From Syntrophaceae bacterium (GTDB lineage Bacteria > Desulfobacterota > SM23-61): a stretch of 56,781 nucleotides of DNA. The translations under genes and the position numbers were made by a program. How positions within the stretch are numbered: the stretch's first letter is position 1; each line of letters starts with the position of its first letter. The notes under the pieces were generated by a model, which saw nothing but the letters and a program-made list of their open reading frames with translations, was not told where the DNA came from and searched no databases. This document shows positions 18,520 through 26,685 of the stretch, piece after piece. The stretch is taken from positions 1 through 56,781 of the forward strand of contig JACAEW010000121.1 in NCBI GenBank assembly GCA_013388675.1, in the 5' to 3' direction.

Positions 18520-18545
18520 GGGCACCCACACAGGGGTGCCTCTAC
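18520..18545. repeat. REP half-element on the other side of the RAYT remnant
   Basis: GGGCACCC, a 6-base loop and GGGTGCC, followed by TCTAC. The hairpin is the same as the first half of the 18132 element, so the remnant is bracketed by REPs. Confidence 0.8.
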
Positions 18546-18599
18546 ATTTTTTCTACACTGGAAATCTCCGTCCATATGAATACGCGGACCCTGCAATGA

Positions 18600-19688
18600 T
18601 CAATCCCCGAAAATCACCCCGATGGACCTCGCCGTTCGAACCATTTCGCCGTTGGGGTTCACCCTTCTCTGCCGGCCGCCGACTTTTTCCAGGGGAATAT
18701 CTTTAATCTGGGTCCCCCGCAGGCACACCATTCTCCCAAACTTTCCTTCCATGGCCAACTCCACCGCCCTCGTTCCAAAACGGGTGGCCAGGATGCGGTC
18801 GAAGGCCGACGGGCTCCCTCCCCTTTGCACATGGCCCAGTACGGTGACCCGGGTTTCAAGGCCGGTTCCCTTTTCGATCTCGTTCCCCACCTTGTAACCA
18901 ATTCCCCCCAGGCGCAGCGGATCGGTGCTGTCTTCGATCACCCGCTGGACGACCATTTCCCCTCTTTTGGGTTTGGCCCCTTCCGCTACCACGACGATGC
19001 TGAACCGTTTCCCTTGCTTCCGCCTATCCAGGATCTGTTGGCAGACCTTTCCATATTCAAAGGGGATCTCGGGGATGAGAATGACATCCCCGCCCCCGGC
19101 CAGGCCGGCCATAAGGGCAATCCAACCCGCATATCTACCCATGACTTCAACCACCATGATGCGGTGATGGGACTCCGCCGTGCTGTGCAATCGGTCGATG
19201 GCGCCCATGGCCACCTGCAGGGCCGTGTCAAAACCGAAAGTCACATCCGTCCCCCAAAGGTCATTGTCGATGGTTTTCGGAACCCCGATGATCTTGACCC
19301 CTTTTTTCGACAGCTTGCTCCCGATGGTCAGCGAACCGTCACCGCCCAGGACAAACAGGACATCCACTTTGTTTTTCCCGATGTTCCTCACGGCCTGGTC
19401 GGAAACGTCCCTGAAACCCTTCTGCCCCTTCGCCACAACGGGGAAACGAAAGGGATCGTCCCGGTTGGAGGTTCCCAGGATCGTTCCCCCCCGGGGAAGA
19501 ATCCCGGAGGCATCTTTGGACTCCAGGGCTCGTACCTTGTTATGGATCACCCCGGAGTACCCGTCGATAAATCCCACCACCTCCAGCCCGTACCGAAAGA
19601 TGGCCGTTTTCACAATCGCCCGGATTACGGCATTCAACCCGGGGCAGTCTCCCCCCGCAGTCAGGACGCCAATTCGTCTGATTTTCAA
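18600..19688 (-). CDS. pfkA: 6-phosphofructokinase, group III (predicted ATP-dependent)
   Basis: A 362-residue phosphofructokinase. Visible motifs are LTAGGDCPGLNAVIR at the N-terminus, GGDGS (115-119), PKTIDNDL (137-144), MGRYAGWIAL and GHVQRGGSPSAFDR. Gly at 118 is the residue that favours ATP, whereas PPi enzymes usually have Asp there. The Lys at 138 replaces the Gly of E. coli PfkA, a combination known from group III enzymes. It phosphorylates fructose 6-phosphate in glycolysis. The start has AAGGAGG upstream. Biochemical donor choice is an inference from these two positions. Confidence 0.93.
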   Translation of the reverse strand: MKIRRIGVLTAGGDCPGLNAVIRAIVKTAIFRYGLEVVGFIDGYSGVIHNKVRALESKDASGILPRGGTILGTSNRDDPFRFPVVAKGQKGFRDVSDQAVRNIGKNKVDVLFVLGGDGSLTIGSKLSKKGVKIIGVPKTIDNDLWGTDVTFGFDTALQVAMGAIDRLHSTAESHHRIMVVEVMGRYAGWIALMAGLAGGGDVILIPEIPFEYGKVCQQILDRRKQGKRFSIVVVAEGAKPKRGEMVVQRVIEDSTDPLRLGGIGYKVGNEIEKGTGLETRVTVLGHVQRGGSPSAFDRILATRFGTRAVELAMEGKFGRMVCLRGTQIKDIPLEKVGGRQRRVNPNGEMVRTARSIGVIFGD

Positions 19689-19740
19689 ATCCTCCTCCTT
19701 CTTGCGGAATCATGAATATCGTTCAACTCTTTTCGACTCT

Positions 19741-21368
19741 CTATTCATAAATCTGAAAGGGGGCGATCAGGGTGGGGACGGGAACTTCGATAACCACCGG
19801 CTGTTTGCTCCCCAAGGCCTCCTGAAGGGCCTTTCCCAGGTGTTCCGGGGGGGTCTTCAATCCTTTCGCACCAAAAACTTCCGCCAGCCTGGCGAAATCC
19901 GGGTTGTTGACCTCCGTTCCCACGATCCTTCCCCTAAAATTCACCACCTGGTCGCTTTTCGTCGAGCCGAAGGCCTGATCGTTGAAAACGACGGTCACCA
20001 GGTTGATTCCGTACCTTACCGCCGTGGCCAGCTCGGCGCAGGCGTACATAAACCCTCCATCCCCCACCACGCACACGACCTGCCGTTCCGGGGCCGCCAG
20101 CTTGGCCCCCAGGGCCGTGGGGAACGAGAAACCCAAGGTGGCGAAATACGAGGAAGTAATATAGGTCCGGGGCCTGCGGACCTCATAGGCCAGGTTGGCC
20201 CAGTACCCGATGTTGGTCACCCCGCAGACGAATATGGCGTCATCGTCCAATTCTTTTCTTAAAGTCCGGATGATTTCCAATTGCAGGGGGGCCTTTTCCT
20301 TAAGCCATTTTCGGTGGTTTTCCCGGAAATGCTCCAATTCCGACGCGCTCCATCGCTCCTGATCAACCTTTCCTTTCCTGACTTCCTCCAAAAGCGCCCC
20401 CAGGGCTGCCTTGGCATCCCCCGCAATGCCCACTTCCGCAGGATAATTCTTACCGATCATGGAAGGATCGGCATCCACCTGGATCAATTTCTGCGGAGGC
20501 CTAAGGGCCGTCGAAGGCCGCGCCTGCTGCCAGGTAATGCGTGTTCCCACGGTTAGGACTACGTCCGCCTCGGGCATGGCCCAGCGGACCGGACCGTACC
20601 CGAAATAGGAGCCCCCCAGGGATAGAGCATGGTTTTCCGGGAGGGCCCCCTTTCCCTGGGCGGTCATGGCCACGGGAGCTCCTAGGGCCTCGCACAGGTC
20701 CTTCAATTCTTCCGAGCTGTCCGATACGATCGCTCCTCCCCCGGCCCAGATGAGCGGCTTTCGGGCATGGGCCAGAAGCTCCGCGGCCCGGGAGATGCTT
20801 TCTCGATCCACCCTCGAAAGAGGCTTTTCCGGATCGGAGAACTTTAAATCCCCGCTGGACCTCATGGCGTCCCAAGTAATCTCCACCTCCGTCGGCCGGG
20901 GACGCCCGGTTCTCATGCGGCCGAAGGCTTCCCGGATGGCCCCGGGAATCTCCTCAATCTTCGTCGCCCGCTTGCACCATTTGGTCACCGGCCGGACCAT
21001 GTCCAACTGGTCATTGACCTCGTGCAGGGCCCCTCCGTCCCTTCCCAGCTCCTTCGTATCGACCTGTCCCGCCAGGAGCAGAACCGGCGAAGAACAGGCA
21101 TAGGCAGTGCCCACCGCGGCAAGGGCGTTCTGGACGCCGGGACCGGGGACCACCAGGCCCACCCCGGTTTTCCCGTAACCCTGGCATAGCCGTCCGCCAT
21201 GTACAGGGCGGTTTGCTCGTGACGGACCACGACCAGGCGAAGGTCTTTCTCTCCGTAAAGAGCGTCAAAGACCCCCATGATCTGAACCCCGGGAATGGAA
21301 AAAAGGTACTCCACCCCTTCCCTCTTCAAGGCCTCAACAACCGCTTCTCCGCCGGTCATGCGGGGCAT
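19741..21368 (-). pseudogene. Thiamine diphosphate enzyme, acetolactate synthase-like, with a 1-base frameshift
   Basis: The two halves together give a full acetolactate-synthase-type protein of about 540 residues. The N-terminal part has the catalytic glutamate in VVVRHEQTALYMADGYARVTG and the C-terminal part has the ThDP motif GDGGFMYACAELATAV...VVFND. The frame breaks inside the conserved TGK(T)GVGLVVPGPG segment, at the TTTT run 21168-21171, where one missing base explains the break. This may be a sequencing error or a real inactivation. True acetolactate synthase, oxalyl-CoA decarboxylase and similar ThDP enzymes share this plan; no small subunit gene is nearby. The start at 21368 has AAGGAGGGGG upstream. 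Confidence 0.85.
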
Positions 21369-21384
21369 AACCCCCTCCTTAGAA

Positions 21385-21639
21385 TCATGATTTCTTTGCC
21401 TTCGCGTAAATCGCTTCAATCTTCCGGTCCCTTTCCCTTTTCAAGCGGTCCAGGTCCAATTCCCTTTTCTCCTTGTCCTGGACCATAATCTCCACTTCCG
21501 CGAACTTGGCCTCGTACACCTTCCGGACCTCGGCGATCTCCTTTTTTTGATCGGGGGAAAGGGAAGGGAGATCGTCCTCGCCCATTTTTTTGGCCTTCTC
21601 CATGGCGAGTTCCCAAGCGCTTTTTAATTCCCCTGCCAT
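21385..21639 (-). CDS. Small charged coiled-coil protein, function unknown
   Basis: An 84-residue, strongly charged protein with heptad-like helix content in its C-terminal half (VRKVYEAKFAEVEIM, RELDLDRLKRERDRKIEAI). The ATG at 21639 has CAAGGAGG 8 bases upstream, so I treat the longer upstream frame as non-coding. It lies 16 bases before the ThDP enzyme start on the same strand and is probably co-transcribed with it. I do not recognise the family. Confidence 0.7.
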   Translation of the reverse strand: MAGELKSAWELAMEKAKKMGEDDLPSLSPDQKKEIAEVRKVYEAKFAEVEIMVQDKEKRELDLDRLKRERDRKIEAIYAKAKKS

Positions 21640-21787
21640 ATCCAATTCCTCCTTGCTCGACGGGCGAAGCATATCGCGGTAATGGAAAGAGTGTATACCA
21701 AAAACCGGCGGCGGATCAACAGAATCCGGAAGGCAGGCAAAAAAACAAAAACCAAGGAGGGTTACTGCGGCCGGGCAGGGGAAAGGT

Positions 21788-21817
21788 TTGACAGGAGCGA
21801 AAGCAGTTGAATAAGAT
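21788..21817 (+). promoter_or_regulatory. Candidate sigma-70 promoter for bioY
   Basis: TTGACA (21788-21793), 18 bases, TAAGAT (21812-21817). The start codon follows within 30 bases. I see no BirA-type operator. Confidence 0.5.
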
Positions 21818-21843
21818 GAAAGGGTCCCCCTGAAGGGAAAAAT

Positions 21844-22395
21844 ATGAGCCAAAACCCCCGGGATGCAGTTTTCATAGCGCTTTTTGCCGCCCTAACGGCC
21901 GTGGGGGCCTTTATCAAGATCCCTATCCCCCACGTTCCTTTCACCCTGCAGACCCTCATGGTCATGTTTGCCGGTCTTTTTCTGGGAAGCCGCCGGGCAG
22001 CTTTGAGCCAGGTGCTCTATCTCCTGCTGGGACTGATGGGCCTCCCCATTTTCGCCCAGGGAGGAGGACCGGCTTATATCCTTCAACCTTCCTTCGGCTT
22101 TCTCCTCGGGTTCATCGCCGGGGCTTATGCCATCGGAAAGGTCCTGGAGAATCGCACTGACCTCACCCTATCCCGAACCCTATCGGCTCTAGTGCTCGGC
22201 CAGGGAATCATTTACCTCTTCGGCCTTTCCTACCTCTACTTCAACCTGAATTTTATCCTGAAGAAACCCATTCCCTTCTCCTCGGTCGTCGCCATCGGAT
22301 TCCTGGTATTCATTCCCGGGGATGCGGTGAAGACCATGATCGCCGCCCTCTTGATGGCCCCGATTCGCCGCCGTATTTTCCCGATTAATTACTAA
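21844..22395 (+). CDS. bioY: Biotin transporter BioY
   Basis: A 183-residue membrane protein, the substrate-binding S component of an energy-coupling factor transporter. Family features are IPIPHVPFTLQTLMVMFAGL, GSRRAALSQVLYLLLGLMGLPIF, GPAYILQPSFGFLLGFIAGAY and the closing FIPGDAVKTMIAALL. No bioM/bioN ECF genes adjoin, so it works alone or with a shared module. Biotin uptake would serve carboxylases of the propionate pathway, an inference. The start has AAGGG 7 bases upstream. Confidence 0.95.
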   Translation: MSQNPRDAVFIALFAALTAVGAFIKIPIPHVPFTLQTLMVMFAGLFLGSRRAALSQVLYLLLGLMGLPIFAQGGGPAYILQPSFGFLLGFIAGAYAIGKVLENRTDLTLSRTLSALVLGQGIIYLFGLSYLYFNLNFILKKPIPFSSVVAIGFLVFIPGDAVKTMIAALLMAPIRRRIFPINY

Positions 22396-22753
22396 CTTAT
22401 TGATATTATTTAATTATATTTCTTATCCTTTTTCTTGACAACTGCCCTTTTATCTCCTATTTTAAAAGGAGAAAAGGCTTTTCAGAGACTCCTGAAAAAC
22501 AATTATTCCGGATAAGCCAATCCCGGCATGCCGGGTATTGACGGTAAAGTTTGCGCCCGAACCAAAACCGGCAGAGCAAAACCGTGCCCTATTTTTTGGC
22601 CTCCGGCGGTCGCCGGAATGCCCCCCGGGTCATTTTTTCAGGAACTTTTAAATAAGAGAAAAAGCCTTCCCTGTTAATCCCGACCTTCCCAGCCGCAAAA
22701 AACCTAATTAATTTTTAGTCTTTGGATGATTGCGTTTTTTAGAGGACGGAAGC
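22396..22753. other. Intergenic region with promoter and a long imperfect inverted repeat
   Basis: No gene is evident. It holds a consensus promoter (see next entry), a 10-bp inverted repeat TCCTGAAAAA at 22489-22498 with its complement at 22633-22642, and inner GC-rich palindromes such as CCCGGCATGCCGGG. The region could be a MITE-like insertion of about 160 bases. Confidence 0.5.
22435..22463 (+). promoter_or_regulatory. Candidate sigma-70 promoter for the metallopeptidase gene
   Basis: TTGACA (22435-22440), 17 bases, TATTTT (22458-22463). It points at the gene starting at 22754, which leaves a leader of nearly 300 bases containing the inverted repeat. Confidence 0.5.
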
Positions 22754-23800
22754 ATGGCCAGCACAGCAAAAGATATTCTGAACAACTGGGAAACCACTCT
22801 GATGGAGTGGAACAAGCCTATCAGCCAAATGAACCTGACCATCGAAGGGACGGTCCTGGAAAAGCTGATTTCCCGTTTGTCCGGAGAAATGGAGCGTAAA
22901 GGGATTCGCTTTAAGCCCAAATTTTACCTGACCGACACCTGGGGCTGTCCGAATAAAGTTCCGGTCATCGGGATTCCTTTTTACTACGCGAACCCATCCC
23001 TTTCTCAGATCGAGGACCGGATGAACGGGAACCTGGAAGACGAGCAAGAGCTCATGATGACCCTTCGTCACGAGGCCGGCCACGCCATAAATTACGCTTA
23101 CCGCCTCTATGAGTCGCCCGAGTGGCAGAATATTTTTGGACGCTTCGATGAACCTTACCGGGATTTTTTCCGCCCCAATCCCCAATCGAGAGAGTTCGTA
23201 AAGCACCTCTACCAGCAGGTCGGTTCCTACGCTGGCCGCATCTATGCCCAGAAGCATCCCGATGAGGATTTTGCCGAAACCTTCGCCGTCTGGCTGACTC
23301 CCCGGTCGAATTGGAGGGCCAAGTACCGCAACTGGAGCGCCCTCAAGAAACTCCGGTACGTGGACCGCTTGATGAAGGACATCGGGCCGAAAAGGCCATT
23401 GGTGACCGACGGGGAGCGGATCAATCCCATCGGAAGCCTCAACCTCACTCTCCTGGAGTATTACAATAAAAGTGAAGAGAGATACCGGCAAAGGGCCCAG
23501 GGATACGTGGATGATGTGTTAATGGAGATTTTCAGCACCAACGGCAAAGGAGAGAAGCGGATTCCGGCCGCCGGATTTATCGATAAGAACCGGAACCACC
23601 TGGTGGATAGGATTTCTTACTGGACCGGCGAAAAGACCTCCTCCGTCGATGCTTTGATCGACAAACTGAGCGACCGGGCCAAAGAACTCGGCCTCAACCT
23701 CAGCCCCCGCCGCCAGTCCCGGAAGCTGATCGAATTGACCGCCCTGGCCACCACTCTGGTCATGAATTACACCTACGAAGGAAAGTTCACCCTCCATTAG
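22754..23800 (+). CDS. Putative zinc-binding metallopeptidase (HExxH)
   Basis: A 348-residue protein without signal peptide or membrane segment. The zinc motif HEAGH is at 106-110 in MMTLRHEAGHAINYAYRLY, and a downstream Glu in EDFAETFAVWL (near 175) fits the third ligand of gluzincin-type enzymes. The family is annotated in many bacteria as a putative zinc-binding metallopeptidase, with unknown substrates. ATG 22754 has AGAGGACGG upstream and is preferred to a TTG 24 bases earlier. It stands alone, transcribed divergently from small genes on the right. Confidence 0.75.
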   Translation: MASTAKDILNNWETTLMEWNKPISQMNLTIEGTVLEKLISRLSGEMERKGIRFKPKFYLTDTWGCPNKVPVIGIPFYYANPSLSQIEDRMNGNLEDEQELMMTLRHEAGHAINYAYRLYESPEWQNIFGRFDEPYRDFFRPNPQSREFVKHLYQQVGSYAGRIYAQKHPDEDFAETFAVWLTPRSNWRAKYRNWSALKKLRYVDRLMKDIGPKRPLVTDGERINPIGSLNLTLLEYYNKSEERYRQRAQGYVDDVLMEIFSTNGKGEKRIPAAGFIDKNRNHLVDRISYWTGEKTSSVDALIDKLSDRAKELGLNLSPRRQSRKLIELTALATTLVMNYTYEGKFTLH

Positions 23801-23838
23801 AGGAACCCGGCAGGATTCGGGTCTTTTCATTCCCCAAT

Positions 23839-23855
23839 CCGCATTCCAAATTCCG
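23839..23855. repeat. Dispersed short repeat CCGCATTCCAAATTCCG
   Basis: The same 17 bases occur at 55790-55806, and a related CCGCATTCC run lies near 26655-26690. It occupies the gap after the metallopeptidase gene. Confidence 0.7.
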
Positions 23856-23865
23856 CATTCGAGGG

Positions 23866-24246
23866 TCAGTGGCTTTTCTTTAGCCATTCCGCCCGGTACC
23901 CGTGCAGGTCCCGGATGTAAGACTCGATGAGGGTGAGGATGGGCTCGCTGGGAAGGAGCGCTCCGGCCAGGGAGTAGACCTGGAGGGAGCGCATGATCTG
24001 ATAATAGAGGCTTTGGCTGTCAAAGCAGACATTCTCCAGGGGGCAGAAAGGGCAGTGGTCCTTATAATCCAGGCAGAAAAGGATTTTGGTGGAGCCGCAT
24101 TGGAAAGCCTCCCGGTACCTCTCGGGGTCGGCCTTTTTCATCAAAAAATCGCGGATGCGGACCCACTTTTCGATGGCCAGCTCAAAGGGGTCTTCCCCCT
24201 GCTTGTGGCGGCGGACCATCTCTTCCAGGGAAAGAAGCGTGGCCAT
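23866..24246 (-). CDS. Cysteine-rich hypothetical protein
   Basis: A 126-residue soluble protein. Its centre contains QCGSTKILFCLDYKDHC and CPLENVC, five cysteines close together, suggesting a metal or Fe-S site. I do not recognise the family. It lies 69 bases downstream of the TIGR04076 gene on the same strand and may be co-transcribed. Coding is supported by clean frame use and typical composition, but the start at 24246 lacks a strong ribosome site. Confidence 0.6.
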   Translation of the reverse strand: MATLLSLEEMVRRHKQGEDPFELAIEKWVRIRDFLMKKADPERYREAFQCGSTKILFCLDYKDHCPFCPLENVCFDSQSLYYQIMRSLQVYSLAGALLPSEPILTLIESYIRDLHGYRAEWLKKSH

Positions 24247-24315
24247 GTAAAAAAAACTTTCCCCCTACTTCCAGACCGTTTCCATCCCGGCTGAGGGCTG
24301 ACCGCGGACCGCCGG

Positions 24316-24591
24316 TTACTCCTCCATCACCTGCCGGGTAATCTCAAAGATCACCCGGGTATCCGGGTCCGGGCACTGAAGGGTGTAAACTTGATCCCTC
24401 CCGAAATCCTTGGGGTCTTTGGCCTTGCTCATCATGAACAGGGAGTATTGGATGGCGCTTAGGGCGACGACGCACACGTTTCTCGACTCTCGCAGGTTCA
24501 GCATGTTGTTCTCGATCACCATCGGGTCCCCCACTTTCACGTAAGGGCACTGGCTGTCTTTGGCTCTGGCGACTACCTTGTATTTCGGCAT
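24316..24591 (-). CDS. TIGR04076 family protein
   Basis: A 91-residue protein that fits the TIGR04076 family: MPKYKVVARAKDSQCPY at the start, the GDPMVIENNMLNL segment and a late CPDPDTRVIFEI. The two cysteines are conserved in the family as I recall it. Function unknown; it is common in anaerobes with redox enzymes. It begins 8 bases after the MaoC stop, so the two are one transcript. Confidence 0.7.
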   Translation of the reverse strand: MPKYKVVARAKDSQCPYVKVGDPMVIENNMLNLRESRNVCVVALSAIQYSLFMMSKAKDPKDFGRDQVYTLQCPDPDTRVIFEITRQVMEE

Positions 24592-24599
24592 CTTCCCCC

Positions 24600-25019
24600 C
24601 TATTTCTCCCTCGGCAGCATGATCAGCGCTTCCCCTTCCAGGACGGTTTTTCCTTCCTGGTTGGTGACGGTGGATTTAACGGTCATCCGGTTTCTCGCCG
24701 GGTCCTTCCCCGCCACCTCGGACACAATGTTGACCGTGTCCCCGATGAAGACCGGGGCCAGGAATTTCACCGTTTGGGTCAGGTGAATGGTCCCCAGTCC
24801 CCCCAGGCTGGTGAGGGTTTGGTTGATGAGGCTGGCGGTCAGCATTCCATGGGCCACCCGCTTCCCAAAAAAAGAATTCTTGGCGAATTCCACGTTCACG
24901 TGGATGGGGTTGAAATCCGCGGTGATTCCGGCAAAAGCAAAGACATCCGCTTCGGTAACGGTCTTGCCGAAGCTCACCTTTTCCCCGATGGGAATGTCTT
25001 CAAACCTCTTTTTTATCAT
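24600..25019 (-). CDS. MaoC-family (R)-specific enoyl-CoA hydratase-like dehydratase
   Basis: A 139-residue single hot-dog protein. The catalytic pair is visible as Asp35 and His40 in AGITADFNPIHVN, followed by FGKRVAHGMLTASLI. Such proteins hydrate trans-2-enoyl-CoA to (R)-3-hydroxyacyl-CoA, for PHA synthesis or acyl-CoA metabolism. The start has AGGAG close upstream. It fits the acyl-CoA theme of the window but has no polyhydroxyalkanoate genes beside it. Confidence 0.9.
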   Translation of the reverse strand: MIKKRFEDIPIGEKVSFGKTVTEADVFAFAGITADFNPIHVNVEFAKNSFFGKRVAHGMLTASLINQTLTSLGGLGTIHLTQTVKFLAPVFIGDTVNIVSEVAGKDPARNRMTVKSTVTNQEGKTVLEGEALIMLPREK

Positions 25020-25152
25020 CCTGTTCTCCTAGACCCGGGATCGAACTTCTCTGGGTGGGGATTCGATCATGGGGGGCCGTCCCGCTTCGGTCGCCCCCCT
25101 CTGGCTTAATGGTTTCTTATCCGGGGCTCGAATTGGCAGGCGCAAGGAACCT

Positions 25153-25611
25153 TCAGCCGACTTCCAGGATCATTTCGATCTCCACGGGGATCCCGTTGGG
25201 AAGCGCCTGCATCCCCACCGCCGAGCGCGCATGTTTGCCCGCCTCCCCAAAGACCTCGACCAGAAGGTCCGAGCAACCATTGATGACCTTCGGCTGCTCT
25301 TTGAAATCCTCCGTGCAGTGGACCATCCCCAAAAGCTTGACCACCCGTTTGACCTTATCCAGGTCTCCCAGGGCCGCTTTGATCGAAGCCAAGCAGTTCA
25401 GACCCACGTTGCGGGCCACCTGGTATCCTTCCTCGACGGTCAATTCCTTTCCGACCTTGCCGGACATCTTGATTTTTCCGTCCTGGTAAGGTCCATGCCC
25501 GGACACGAATAGCAGGTTCCCCGTTCTGACCGCCCGAACATAGTTGGCGACCGGTTGGGGCGGCTGGGGTAGGGAGATTCCCAGGTCTTTCAGTTTTTTC
25601 TCGGCACTCAT
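25153..25611 (-). CDS. RidA/YjgF family protein
   Basis: A 152-residue RidA-family protein of the longer subgroup (N-terminal LKDLGISLPQPPQPVANYV). The fold signature FVSGHGPYQDG and C-terminal ALPNGIPVEIEMI are visible. RidA proteins deaminate reactive 2-aminoacrylate-type enamines, but this subgroup has no fixed role. The start has AGGAGG upstream. It lies between the kor cluster and MaoC on the same strand. Confidence 0.88.
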   Translation of the reverse strand: MSAEKKLKDLGISLPQPPQPVANYVRAVRTGNLLFVSGHGPYQDGKIKMSGKVGKELTVEEGYQVARNVGLNCLASIKAALGDLDKVKRVVKLLGMVHCTEDFKEQPKVINGCSDLLVEVFGEAGKHARSAVGMQALPNGIPVEIEMILEVG

Positions 25612-25868
25612 TCGAGCCTCCTTTTTTATCGATGATGGGGTCGAATCGAATTTGCGCAGCCGGGAAATATTCCCCTTGCGGCGATGAGAATGAAACCTTC
25701 TCCTCCTTCGACCTCCGCCGATTTCGATACCAAAATAACCCTGATCTTCCTAAATTGTCAAGAAATTCCCCCTGTCGTCCCCGGATACCCCAAGGGCCAC
25801 TTCAGAGGTTCGGCGGAAGGGTTTCCGTGGCTCCAACCGAAGGGAAAGAGGGAAAAGAGGGGCATTCC

Positions 25869-26474
25869 TCAGATCTGGTCGCTGTCCTCGGAAGGTTCTT
25901 CGAAAACGAGGGTTTTCTGGACCTCTTCGGCTGCTTTGACTCCTTCGTCGAAGGCCAACTTATTTTGCTTCTCGGTTCCCTTGGGAATTCGGGCCATAAC
26001 CGCCGATTCCATGGATTCCGGGGAAACGACTCCGGCGCCCTGAGGGGTGACGGGAATCAGTCGGCTCAGGGCGCCCAGGGCCACGATATTGGCCATCTGC
26101 TCCCGTCCGCACTTATCCTTGGCAATCTTGGTGAAGGGAATCTTAACGGAGCGGGGATAGGTCACCTGGGTGACCAGATGGGAATCCACCACCAGGAGGC
26201 CCTGCGGCTTGAGCTCCCCGGCGGATTCGTCGCAGGCCATCTGGTTCATGGCCAGAAGAATGTCCAAACCCATGGCCTTGGGATAATCGATATCTTTGTC
26301 GCTCACCACCACATCGGCCCGGCTGGTCCCGCCCCGCGCCGCCGGGCCGTAGCTGACCGTTTGGACCACATGCTTTCCTTCATAGATCCCCGTTGCCTCT
26401 GCCAGGATGAGCCCGGCCAAAACCAGCCCCTGGCCTCCGGAACCGCTCAGTCTGATTTCGTATCGATCGAGCAT
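25869..26474 (-). CDS. korC: 2-oxoacid:ferredoxin oxidoreductase, gamma subunit (first kor set)
   Basis: A 201-residue gamma subunit, with the typical LSGSGGQGLVLAGLILAEA start, GPAARGGTSRADVV and the KCGREQMANIVALGAL segment. It completes the KorABCD enzyme with the three genes upstream, from which it is separated by a 211-base gap. The complex oxidatively decarboxylates a 2-oxoacid to its CoA ester and reduces ferredoxin. Confidence 0.92.
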   Translation of the reverse strand: MLDRYEIRLSGSGGQGLVLAGLILAEATGIYEGKHVVQTVSYGPAARGGTSRADVVVSDKDIDYPKAMGLDILLAMNQMACDESAGELKPQGLLVVDSHLVTQVTYPRSVKIPFTKIAKDKCGREQMANIVALGALSRLIPVTPQGAGVVSPESMESAVMARIPKGTEKQNKLAFDEGVKAAEEVQKTLVFEEPSEDSDQI

Positions 26475-26685
26475 AATAAACCCTTAAAGAGTCCTAAAGT
26501 GTTCCCAAGTGCCTCAGGTGAAAAGACTTGGAAAAAATACCGCCCTGCTGATATTTTCGGTCGAATAAGACGGGGGTGAGATATTTGAACTTTCATCGAG
26601 CCGCCGCCGCGTTCCGTTACTCCAATCTCCTATTTTGTTTATCCCGCTTCCGTTCCGCATTCCCCCCTGCGCATTCCGCATTTTT

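Noticed and set aside
21700-21843. Biotin-type operator or riboswitch before bioY
   Set aside because: I found no BirA-like palindrome and no riboswitch structure.
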